64,000 bases of DNA from Polytrichum commune (taxonomy: Eukaryota; Streptophyta; Polytrichopsida; Polytrichales; Polytrichaceae). The DNA lies in the NCBI GenBank assembly GCA_950295325.1, contig OX485806.1:2790001-2854000 (forward strand). Direction: 5' to 3'. Of this stretch, positions 35,652 through 46,680 are shown in pieces. Every line of letters starts with the position of its first letter. Positions within the stretch are counted from its first letter, which is position 1. The notes beneath the pieces are model-generated. The model saw only the letters and a program-made list of their open reading frames with translations, did no database searches and was not told where the DNA came from. The translations under genes and the position numbers were made by a program.

Positions 35652-36412
35652 AATAACACAACATTCATTAGCAGCCCTTCTATGTACCCATGGAAATGAA
35701 TTTCTGCCATTTCCGTGGAGGGGAGCCACGTATTGACTGTGTATTTAATTACTGAGATGACTGCTGTATAAGTTAGCTCAGAAGGGTGCCACAGTTCTGT
35801 GGATTTCATCAAAATGGCACATCTCATCTGACCCTTCCAATTTATAACCTACAATTCTTTATTTCCTAAATGTAGTTCTCAGCCATTGACCATTAGGAGG
35901 ACAAATAGGTATAATGAGTTGTGCATAGGTGCTGACATAGAGGATTAGATTGTACCCAATCTTAACCAGTGGAGATGGTTCTGTAACCGGAAATTGCACC
36001 CAGCACTAGGATAGTGGGCGCTGCTATGGTTGCAGTGCCTCTGCAAACAATTTTGATTCTATTTTGAGGGCTATTCATTGAGGAATATAGCCCATCACAT
36101 TTAAGAGTCTGCTGAGCAATATGTTAGTGAAGGTTGCATAATCCATTGCACAAGCATGTCAATGCCTCCCTGTCACTGAGCGTTCCTTGTGCGAATAGTT
36201 CAACATTTTGCGCTGTCTTTGTGCGGATACTTCCACATCTTGCACAAATTCTGTGTCCTTCAACTTCATCACAAAACAGTGTCCATAGCTTAATCCTGTT
36301 TGGGAAAATTGTGTGAAGCATGTGAGTACTGTACACTGATACCTACAGCATCAGAGTCAGAAACAAATAATCCATAACAGTCAGATTCCATTCTGACTGT
36401 AACTTTTTCATA
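35652..36412 (+). other. 3' flank of the prolyl oligopeptidase gene
   Basis: Probably holds the 3' untranslated region just after the stop at 35,651. No polyadenylation site could be fixed by eye, and no other gene was seen. Confidence 0.4.
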
Positions 36413-36722
36413 ATTAACCTAGGGAATGGACGTTCTTAGTTGAAGTCTCCCTCCTTGTTATCATATTTCCTTCCCATATATCATGGTTTTTGATAATAAA
36501 GTAATCCACCGAAGAATTCAAACCACACACTCGCATGCATCACATTGTCATCATTGTAATTATTGTAATTATTGCAATGTTGACTTTGTGTTTTTCCATA
36601 ATGTCACATGATACACTAATTCTCTATCATCATGCATCCATATTAACACTACATACCTCCTTAATATCACATACACTTTGGTTGCCCCATGCATGATAAT
36701 AGGGAGGTTAGAGTGTACTAGG
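36413..36722 (+). repeat. dispersed repeat, partner of 16,290-16,705
   Basis: Same block order as the copy at 16 kb, beginning AACCTAGGGAATGGACGTTC and ending GGTTAGAGTGTACTA. It is shortened in the middle, where TAATTATTGTAATTATTG has expanded. Confidence 0.68.
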
Positions 36723-36879
36723 TATGTCATTTAAGACTGGCTTACTTCACCTTATTGATATACCTTACAATCTATTTTTAATACTTTGTAGATGCTCAAA
36801 ATGATATTCCCCAATGCCTCTATCCCAAGTTTAAGACACATCCAATTATATATTGTTCAAATTATTATCATACTATTGC

Positions 36880-37865
36880 AAGATAAGTAACAAATCCAAA
36901 TTGTGCCCATAGCCATTTGCCTCATAAGTTTTGGACCTTGTATGAAAGTGAAGGTTCTTGTGCTCACTAAGTGGTCATATAGGTCCCCTTAGTCATGTTG
37001 ACTATCAAGTGTAGAATGGTTAGAACATAACATATTTTGAGCATAGAGTCCAATCTCTTAGAATAATGTCATTTTGATGTTCATTCTTAGATCCATACCT
37101 ATCACATACTACTTAGATACATGTGTCCATATAATTGCTATATTGTTACATGAGTTAAGGTAAGTGGGTCAAATTCAAAATGTCCTCTTAAACGGGCACC
37201 TATTTTTGAGTGGTGTTTGTTTACGTGTTGATCTAAGAACCAATATAAAAAAGACATGTGTTTAATAAGACATGTGTTTAAAAGAGATTGGACTACATGC
37301 TTAATGTGTGTTAACCATTCCAAGCTCACTATTGAACATAATTGGAGGGACCTATATGATCATTTAATGAGGAAAAAAACCTTCACTTTGATTATATATA
37401 TACGAGCTCATAAAATCATGAATAAAGTAGCTAATATTTTACGAGTTGGATTTGCTAAACATCGTGCACTAATTACGTGTTTTGGAGCCTATGAAAAGTG
37501 GGTGCAAAACAAAAAGTGCCCGGCTAAGGCCCACTTACCTTATTGTACACATGCCTAAATCGAACATAGCAATAATATGGACACCTATATTTGAGTGGTG
37601 TTTGCATACATATGGATCTAAGAGTGGACACCAAAAGTACGTGTGTATAAAAGAGATTGGACTATGTGCTCAAAATGTGATAACTGTTCTAGCAATCAAC
37701 ATGATTGAGGGGACCTACAAGGCCACTTGATATGCGCAAGCATGTTTACCTAGATAATAAACAAGAAATTCATATGAAATGTGAAGATTATGAGCCAAAT
37801 GGTTACGAGCATGATTTGGAATTGCTAATCCCATTGCAGTAATTATGTGTTTCATATCCTACCAA
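36880..37865. mobile_element. AGAGATTGGACT-family foldback element with a duplicated right arm
   Basis: One arm in reverse orientation at about 36,880-37,135 (AGTCCAATCTCTTAGAA) is followed by two arms in forward orientation at about 37,195-37,510 and 37,575-37,865. Both forward arms carry AAAAGAGATTGGACTA and GAGTGGTGTTTG. The result is a one-left, two-right arrangement. No protein is encoded; the 100-codon frame at 37,256-37,558 lies in an arm. Confidence 0.68.
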
Positions 37866-38240
37866 AAGCCCTCACATTATTAGGGTCATGAAACTTAATT
37901 GGTGGCCCCTCTAGAAACGCGCCCTCCTTGTCTACCGTAACACTCTTATTTTATTTTATATATATATATATATATATATACACATTTAAATTTTTTTATG
38001 GGGTGGGGGGGGGGGGGGAGGGAGGTAGCCTCCCCTAACCGCAAATGACCCTTGTAACTTCCATAACCTTCCGCGGTGACACGAGCCTCTATGGATCGGA
38101 ACCCGTCGCACATGGTTACAACGGCTTGCAGGGTTACAAGATACCAAATCTTCTAGTGCTAGGTTGCGAAATCTCACAAATACACTTGGTCACATGGTCC
38201 TCAATGGTTACATGGAACCCCATGGTTACTTCCTTTTAAG
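37866..38240 (+). repeat. GGTTACAA-rich dispersed repeat, copy 1
   Basis: Collinear with the reverse complement of about 45,390-45,785: CATGAAACTTAATTG, CCTCCTTGTCTA, CTTGTAACTTCCATAACCTT, GGGTTACAAGATACCAA and GGAACCCCATGGTTAC. An internal TA microsatellite (about 37,955-37,981) and a G run (about 37,999-38,018) have grown in this copy. Confidence 0.8.
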
Positions 38241-38462
38241 GGTTAAGGTCCAAACACAATCACATGCATTCAAATTTTTTACACTCATTCAATTTTGTAC
38301 GTTTTGCCTCCTTGCAACGCAAGATTAAGGAAAGTCATCGGTTAGAATTGGTAGCGTCATTGCACACAACTACTTAAACGTAAATGATTACAACGATCCA
38401 TGGTCATGCGATCTAGGGTTTAGGTTGGGGCATTTCAGAGTTGCAATCTCGTGGTTTAGGGT

Positions 38463-41077
38463 AGGACACTCCTGGAAGTGTCCTGCAATGAAGACACTGT
38501 TATAAATCTCAAAGCTTGGCTATATGGTGTGACTGCTAATAACATGACCCGCATGCTTGTCAACAAGAGGTTTGTTCACTCGATTCCTCCCAATATGGCA
38601 AATCTGTCATAGGTCCTCCTTTACTCTAGAGAGGTTGCGAGCTCAAAGATTAAGACCTTACAGAACCAGGTAATGGATGTGACTCAGGAGCATGTCATGG
38701 CTTGTAGTAAACGCCCAACCTAACAATTTGTGGAAAGCGGGTGAGGTATGTGTCGGATGTCAACTATAGCCAATGGTTTCGCAACACACGACCATTAGCA
38801 GACATAGCGGTGAGGAGATAACATGGTCATCAAGCACCGGATCATCAAGTAATTTGCAAGTAATTTCTTTCCCTGTTGGCTGCAATGGTCCAGATGTACT
38901 TGGCATCCTTGTGTACATAATTATTTCTTAGACTTCTTGTTGACAATTACTGGCACTGCATCAATCCACTTCGGTCTTGACAACTGGGTGTTTTGCACAG
39001 GTACTTTGGTAATGGAGTAGAGTATGAGGACAAAAAGAAAGGCCTCGAAGCAGCAGTTAATGGTAACATGACCGGGTTTGGTGCATTCATCATCAGCGAC
39101 TACGTGCCATGGTTGAGCTTTGTCATGAAACTGCAAGGTTGGCATTCGGAGTTCGAGGACATTTGCCAATTTATGATTTCATTTCTCAGTGAGATGTGCG
39201 AGTTCGAGAAGCACAGAGAGCAAGCTAAAGTCAGGCTTCAGGAAAATGATGAGGATTATGTACCTGACTTTGTTGATTTATTGTGTACAACCCCCCAAGA
39301 AGATGGAAAGACTCTTCCGGACAATGAAATTCTACAGACTCTAATGGTAAGGATCTGGCCCGACTCATTCTCTCTGCAATCAGCTTCAGTTTGTCTGTGT
39401 TTTGTCTTGTAAATGTAGTTGCAACAGGGCTGGCAACTTAGGCATTCTTAGTACTGCTAGTGCTCCTGAGGACATTTTGAAGAACATGCTGTGTATGTAG
39501 AAGAGAAATCCAATCCAACCATATCTCATTCGTTCACAAACAAAGTAGTAGAATTTGTAGGACAATGGATCATAGGAAATTCCATTAAACAGATATATAT
39601 GCATACTGGGATTGAATTATTTTCAACCATAATGCATAATCATAAGCCATTCTGGATGGAATAAGAAGAGATAACCACTATGTATGTTATCAGTAAGGAG
39701 TCATATATTTATGAAATTATTGAAAGCAGCAATCACAAGACACTTACGATTTGCACACCTCTACTTATTGTTTAGGGGTTCCCACCCTCAAGGGTACACT
39801 AAGTTTGTCCTATTAGTGCACGGGTGAAAAATTAATGTGGAAAATATTAATGCGAGCTAGTCTAATTGCCTAGACATGGTGGAATTAATGTGGGCCCTCA
39901 ATCACCCTATGGACTTCGGACGGGCTTCCAATCAACACTAAACGTATGATCACACAATTGAATGAGAGGGCTTCGTTTTAGGATAGTATTCTAGGACGTT
40001 CCATGATCTCTCATTCATAAACACTCTCCTAAATGAGAATCTATCCTTGGACGTTTCAAATCTATATTCCAGATTGAAGCCTCCCATTCACTTAGGCGAT
40101 CATAAGTTTAGTTTGGGTGTTAGGTTGAGGTACCTTATTAGTTCAAGGACAAAAGTAGAATAAAATAGAATATTCACATGACACATCAACTTAGAGCACT
40201 TAAGGTGGCACACATTGATTTTAAACTTAGAAAGATTTGGCATGAGCTGGAAATTACTGTGGGTTCTATAGAATCGTTGTGGCCCACACTAATAAGACAA
40301 CTTGGTGTAGTTGCTAAACCGCCTCATGTGATCGCTCCCATTTGATGATCAGTTCCAAGAAACTTATGTCCAAGAGTGTACATGACTTATTATCCATGAC
40401 CTTATAATCAGAGGAACCGAAACCAACTCCACGACAATCGAGTGAGGGATGCAAGAACTCATGTTGCACCACGACATCATGAAACGAGCCCAAGATGAGC
40501 TCGACCTCGTGGTGGGAGCGGACCACATTGTGCAAGAATCCGACATCCCAAACCTCCCATATATACTTGCAAGCAATCGTGAAAGAAACCTTCCGACTCC
40601 ACACGGTTGTTGCTTTATTTGGTCCCCGGCAATCCATCCGTGCATCAAACAATGTCCTTGGCTACAAACTTCCGGCCCACACGCAACTCATTCTGAACCT
40701 CTATGCCATTCACCGGGACCCAAGCATTTATGAGAATCCCGACACGTTCAACCGGTTTCTGGGAAGAAGAAGAAGAACTCCGGTCCCTACTAGGGGCCGG
40801 AGTGAATAAAGTGTTTGTTCGTAGGACAACCGCGGCCATACCCCAGGGTAGTGGCGTTGGGTGTAATACTACTTCACTCTGGGAAACCATCATCCGGGCG
40901 TGAACCCGACGTCGGGGTTCGATTCGTATGAGCTCATTCCGTTCAGTGGCGGTTGGCGCATGTGCCCAGCGGCCACGCTTGGCAACTTGTTGGTGTCGTT
41001 GCTTATGGCACAGCTTCGACTGGGATTTACCTGAGGGATGTGATGTTTCCCATGCAGAACGGTGGGAGCACTGGTGA
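38463..41077 (+). pseudogene. cytochrome P450 (CYP71-clan type), broken
   Basis: Remains of a haem-thiolate monooxygenase. Fragment 1 (to 38,569) reads VINLKAWLYGVTANNMTRM then LVNKR and ends at a GT donor. Fragment 2 (39,001-39,346) continues in phase with YFGNGVEYEDKK and carries FVDLLCTTPQEDGKTLPDNE. Fragment 3 (about 40,384-41,077) has the I-helix GTETNSTTIE, DIMKRAQDEL, the K-helix KETFRLH, HRDPSIYENPDTF, the haem loop FSGGWRMCPAA and the tail SFDWDLPEG. Defects: the first ~130 residues (membrane anchor, proline hinge, C-helix) are missing; a stop replaces the expected Trp after TTIE (40,402); a frameshift lies near 40,563 before LQAIVKE; foreign sequence fills about 40,770-40,900; another frameshift lies near 41,012; and the last Gly of the haem signature is Ala. 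A MITE occupies the intron at 39,795-40,310. Substrate cannot be inferred. Confidence 0.88.
39795..40310. mobile_element. TAGTGTGGGCC-family element in the P450 pseudogene intron
   Basis: The left end TACACTAAGTTTGTCCTATT and the reverse complement of the right end (CTACACCAAGTTGTCTTATT) form inverted repeats of about 25 bp. The interior shows GGCTTCCAATCAACAC and GTGGCCCACACTAATAAG like the copies at 4, 9 and 11 kb, plus about 150 extra bases. Confidence 0.75.
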
Positions 41078-44000
41078 TTTTTCACAAGGTCCCTAACATG
41101 TCCAGGGACATGTTCATAAAAAAAACATTTCCAGTGGACGGTTTCTTAGAAAATGAACCAGTTTTTGGACGTGTCAATTCACTTTGGATGGGTTCTAAAA
41201 ATAACAAAAAGATTGATAATTTTTTTCAAAAAAAAATTGGTACAGATATCAGTTACATTATTATCATATATGACATGTGAATATAAACATAATGCAATCA
41301 AACCACTAATACCCAATCAAAATATCAATGTTGAAGTGCTTGATTCACTTGCATACATTAATTCATCAACCACAAAATTTAGAATGGGGTGGACTGGAAA
41401 GATGAGAATCGACAACAAAAGACAAATAATTGACGAACATTGAAGGCATAATTTGTCAAGATCCTATTGTTTCCAAGTGCAACCAGTCACATGTCGACAT
41501 CTTTCGTTTTTTTTTTTTTTTTTCTAATTTTTTACCAACATTGTAAGAGACTTATTTATACCTCTTGCGGGACGGGTATTTTCATTTTCAACCCAGTTTT
41601 GGGACGGGTTGTTTTTTCTATAACCTTTCCATGGACGGGTTGGTTTAGAAATTACCGGTTTTGGGACGGGTTGCAATTTTTTTTTTTGCCTTTCAATTCA
41701 AGGTTTTTGGACGTGGACGGGAAAAAAAACTTTGTGAAAAATCAGCCTTGGGTGGGAGGAGAGCTTTAGACTCACCGTGTGCCCTATAATTCCTCTTTCC
41801 TTTGTCGCCCAACCGAGAAAACCAGCTTTGCTTTATGATTGACACAAATTACATATTTGCGATCTTCGGTCATGGCAGTTTTTAAGTGGTATATTGAGTT
41901 CTCAACCTAGATGAGCATCTTGGTGAGTACAGTACACTCAATAGCAAGCTTTTCAGCAAGTTCTTTAAGGTTGAATCATGGTAGATGGATTGAAGGATTT
42001 GTCCAAAGATAGGCCCCACAATGTGTCAACCACTGTCAAGAGTCTGCCATTCGACAATGCTTGTTGTTCATGCATGTGATTGACGACCTTGATTCTTGTA
42101 TTCATTCCTGATGCTAGAATCCTAGGGGGCACGCTCGATTTATGCAGTTGTAGCCCACTTATGATGAATTGAGTTGTGTTGATACAATTGAATGGCCTAG
42201 ATTCAAATACATACTACGCATATCTTTGTTCATTGTTATCATACAGTGAGATATGACAATAATCACCATGTTGGCCTGGTGTTGTCACATAAACAGGGCA
42301 TGGTAATTTGAGAATCCACCACCATGGACAAATTGCCTTATTTGTGGTGGAATTAAAAGGAAATATTGAGGTGTCACTTCTTGACGGGGATATGTTGAAA
42401 GCAATTTCATTAGTGGAATTTCTCTAGGGTAAGATTTTGAGGTGGTGTAGTATTTGATTTGCATAGTTTTGTCTGAGGATGTCAATTATGACTTATCTAA
42501 TCACTCTGATGTTTCTTAGTCAATGGAGGGAGAGGTAGTGTAGTTGAAAATTGGGCAACAAGGATTGGGATGTAAATTGTCAGACACCTAGTGCAACCTA
42601 CGGATAGCAGGTCATGTGTCCGCATTTGGAAGCAGTGTAGGTAGGCGACATAGTACTTTTTTCGTGCAACCCTAGAGATGCTAGAAAGGGTTGGGTTAAA
42701 ATACTATGAAGGTTTCTGGTAGTATTTATATAGCTTGCATCTGGTCACACTATTGGTATGGGATGTGTTAGGAAGCAAAATTCCTAAAAGAGGGAGGGAG
42801 ATTTGCATTATTGAGACTCATTGAAATTGATATAAATAATATTATGAAAATATGCTATGAAATTTGTGTACTTGATACCATAGTTTTGCCTATTGCTTTT
42901 TTTTCAAGATGAATTGTTATACAATTTGGTATTTTAGGTGGGTAATGAAGTGACTTTCATCCTCTAGCACAATATTATAAGTTGTATTACTGGTCCCTTT
43001 TATTTGGTAATATATGGATTTTGTTAAATATCAAGATTGTATGAAGTAGGGGGAATGGGGAGAGGGCTTGGGGCGTCTATAAACTCATCCTTCGTGGATG
43101 AAGGGTCTTCAATGAAAAAAAATCCCCTATAAGATTGAGGGTTGATTCATTCCAATTGGATATCACTAGACTAAGTTGGGGTTTAGGACTCTATTTCTGG
43201 GGTCAAAATGTCTTTAAATAGTCATTTATAAGTCATAATATAATTCACTGCGTTTACACCTTCGCAATGGGTGAGTTAACGCAGACAACATGAATCCCTA
43301 GCCATAGGGAGAGGGGGAATCGAATTTGAAAATGCAAAATTGAGAATGGTTGATAGAATTTTTTTTACAAGGTTTTGTGTTGATAGAGGTTCTTGAACCT
43401 TAGACAACCGACCTCTACAACATGTCCTCTACTGTATGTATCAAAGTGCACCCAATAGGCAATACACTGAAGAGTTACAATATCATTGGGCTTGGGATAT
43501 TTGTTGAGATCATGGTCATTGTTGACACCTTTTTTTTTGTTACAAATTGGCAAAGGCACGCCACTCTCAACCTATTTTGCTATTTCCAAAGGTACAAAAA
43601 AAGAATGGTTTTCAAGTTTGGATAGAGTGGCAATCCCTCTCCCTTTACCTTGTAACTAGGAATCAAAGGACCCGCATGACATCCTTTGCAACGGTGATCC
43701 ACGAGCTTGAGTTTGCTGGGAACTTTTTTGTTGCAATATATGCACAACACATCCAAACGGTCATTCTTTGGAACAATTATGCATTGGACTCTAACATTCA
43801 CCGCCTCCACTGCTCCACACACTTGTTATTGCCCATATTCACACAATACCACACCAATCCTTCATGGGCAAGGGCGGTCAGTAACTTCTTCAAATCATCG
43901 GTTATAGCCATGGTGACAATTGTGGTAAAGGTTGTCACCTTTGTAACTGCAAAGGACTATGTAATCATGTTGGGGGGGGGGGGGACTTGAAAGGTTCTTG

Positions 44001-45389
44001 TAGGCACTGCAACTGTGCAGGGCAGAACCTTGATTGCTTGCTTAAGTTTTGTAACCATTGCAGAACCTCCACTAGTAGTTGGAAGATTGTGTCATTCCAA
44101 ACTTGACCAACCCAACAAGACATTATCAGGGGGTTGTGTTTTTTTCCAAAAGAATTTGAACCTCATGCCGATTACATAAAGAAGGACCCTAAACCCTAAA
44201 TCACCAAGTTCTCCTTGATATTATTAATTTATTGGTTGCACACAAACCAAGGAAACACTTTGGAGTACTTTTAGGGATACAAAATGCAAGGAAAAGACAA
44301 GGAGGTTTTCTTTTGAGAGAAAATTTAATGGACAATACAAGATACGATGAAAGATTGGTTTGATTTTAAAAACATGAATGGAATAAATAAGCACAATTCA
44401 TTTAATACTTAATGGTGTACAAAAATACGATAGGAACATGCATACTTCTTGGAAGGAGAATATGAGGCTGGGTGGTACAATTAGCAAGGTTAGTTGAAAT
44501 AGAAATCCCAGCAGAAGATGCATGCTTAATTCACAATTTCCAAGAAAACAATACACATGAACATTAACAAAATTGGAAGGGTGTTGCAATTAGCAACCTT
44601 GTGCATAATACAAATTCCAAGTGAATATGCCTACATTGCGATTTCCACAACAACAACAACCAATTGCAAAATCCAAAATGAGTGCCCGAGAAAAAAATTA
44701 AATATTGCTAGGGAGGGTGAAAAACTCACATGTGGAAGCAATGCACACTCCATTGACCCTATCAATGGCAAGAGTTGTTGTTCTCCACTCTCCAAAAACA
44801 TGTCTTCTCCTTCTCAAGTATGGCACTCCTATGGATGTCCTATTGGATTTGATGTGTGAAGAAATAGGAAATGAGGATGTTGGAAAATACACATTTCTCT
44901 TGACAATGATGGGTCACCTCCTCCACAAAAGGACACAATCTTTTAAATCCACCACAATGATGTTACGATGTTTCACCGCCCTGAAGCTCCAAACCCTATT
45001 TTTTTTGAGTTTGCTACTTCCCGCCACATGTAACCTTTGCCATGATACAATCTTGGTAACTACTACCACCCACAATGTACATGGCATTGCATAACCACTC
45101 CACATACATCATGGACTTATTAAGAGTTCTAGAAATAACATCAAACATTTGTATACACTTGTAACCACTCAACATATTAAACCATGCAATATAGAACCTC
45201 GCACTAGTCTCAACTATGGAAGGAGCGTAATCCATGTGGGCGTAACTGTCGAAGGATCTTATCTCAGGAGGGCCTAACAATGGATGGAGTATATATACCA
45301 TGGAAGGGGTGTAACCTAACTTGTCAAACGACCTAAACTGTGGAAGAGGCATAACCTAAACTGGGACGTGTGTCCGTAACCGTGAAGCA
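41078..45389. other. gene-free stretch with decayed repeats
   Basis: About 41,466-41,760 is a strongly diverged AACCGGTT-type repeat with several GGGACGGGTTG words and T runs. A G run lies at about 43,970-43,983. Frames such as 43,547-43,990 and 44,705-45,094 have no family similarity or plausible splice structure. I see no gene, RNA gene or intact transposon. Confidence 0.45.
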
Positions 45390-45785
45390 TCCGTAACCAA
45401 GGGGTTTCATGCAACCGTTGGAGACCACATAACCAAGTATAATTGTGGGATTGTGTAACCTGACGTTGGAAAACTTGGTATCTTATAACCCTACAAGCTA
45501 TTGTAACCATACACAATGGGTTTCGCAAAGGCTCGCGTAAATACAAAAGGTTATGGAGGTTACAAAGGTCATTCGCAGTTTGGGGAGGCCAATGCTCCCC
45601 CCCCCAAAAAAAAAAAAATGGAGCCAACAGCATTATAAATTTTATTAAAAAATGGGAAAGAAGGCCGAAGAGGAAGCCATTTAAAATTTAAATTTAAAAA
45701 AAAAATCACAATAGACAAGGAGGACGTTTCCACAGAGACCAACAATTAAGTTTCATGGCCCAGGTAATGTGAGGGTGCCAGAAAG
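45390..45785 (-). repeat. GGTTACAA-rich dispersed repeat, copy 2, inverted
   Basis: Reverse-complement partner of 37,866-38,240, with matching block order over about 390 bp. The two copies point toward each other across about 7 kb that contains the P450 pseudogene. Confidence 0.8.
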
Positions 45786-45894
45786 GAGTGCAGAGAGAAA
45801 AATATCCAAGATACCTTATTTGTATTCAAACGTTAGGCTCCAAGACTATTTAAAATACACCTTTATCTTCAAGAAAGAACTGGATTTCGTAGAT

Positions 45895-46654
45895 TTCAGA
45901 TCTCTCTCTCTTCTCTCTCTCGCGCTCGCAGAGGAGGTCACCTAATGCCACGCATCCCATGTGCTCTGTTGCAGCACTCGCCACTCACACGCCCGCCATA
46001 GCCACCACTCTCCCATTTCTCCTCCATCCCTTTCCCACTAGCATTCACGCTCCATGGGCACGTGATCCGCCCCGCTTAGGGGCTCCTTAACTTGGAGCTC
46101 CAGCGCACAAAACCTCGGAAAAAGTGGTTCAGTCTGCAGATCAATCACAGCAGGTAGTTTACACAGGGCGGTGATTGGAGTAGGCGCGATCACAATTGCG
46201 GTTGATTCAAAAGGTGCATGTAATGAGAAGCTGGTGAGGAATAGGTGTGGAATGTAGGCGAGGTTCAGAGTGGTGTATGTGAAGAAGAGGAATCTGAGCG
46301 GAAGAGATTAGGGTTCGAGGCTGAGAGAATGCTATGACGATCCCAATTCATTTGAGGTAGATAGCGGTTTACAATTGTGAGCTGTTAAGTAACGGATGTG
46401 GATTGGTTGAGTTTGAGATTGGTGGAATGCGGGAGGAAAGAATTTGAGGGAGGGAGGAGATTAGGGGTTCGGGGGTTTGGAGTTTGCCCTGGCGATTTCA
46501 ATCGCAGCCCAATAGAAAGCGGTTAACTGCTAGAAGATGTTAAGCAACGGGTGCGGATTGGTTGAGATTCAAATTGTTGGAATGTGAGAGGAAAGGAGTT
46601 GACGGAGGGGAGGAGATTGATCAGGGATTCGGGGGGTTTGAGTTTGAGATTGCC
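45895..46654 (+). promoter_or_regulatory. probable leader and core-promoter region of VPS16
   Basis: A TCTCTCTCTT pyrimidine tract at about 45,900-45,930 followed by GC-richer DNA is typical of plant leaders. Upstream ATGs include a short frame near 45,945 and an eight-codon frame at 46,334-46,360. The latter is a degenerate duplicate of the true start. No TATA box was placed. Confidence 0.45.
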
Positions 46655-46680
46655 ATGGCCATCTCAATTGCGGCCGAATG
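46180..46680 (+). repeat. about 155-166 bp tandem repeat spanning the VPS16 start codon
   Basis: The start segment ATGGCCATCTCAATTGCGGC at 46,655 recurs upstream as CTGGCGATTTCAATCGCAGC at 46,489 and ATGACGATCCCAATTCATTT at 46,334. A fainter version, CGATCACAATTGCGG, lies near 46,186. Flanking sequence repeats with it: GTTAAG(C/T)AACGG, GGATTGGTTGAG, GGAGGAGATT and TTCGGGGG occur in the last two units. Spacings between corresponding CAAT words are 151, 155 and 166. Confidence 0.82.

Noticed and set aside
43547-43990. 147-codon plus-strand frame
   Set aside because: Runs into a poly-G tract, has no family similarity and the opposite strand is also open over much of it.
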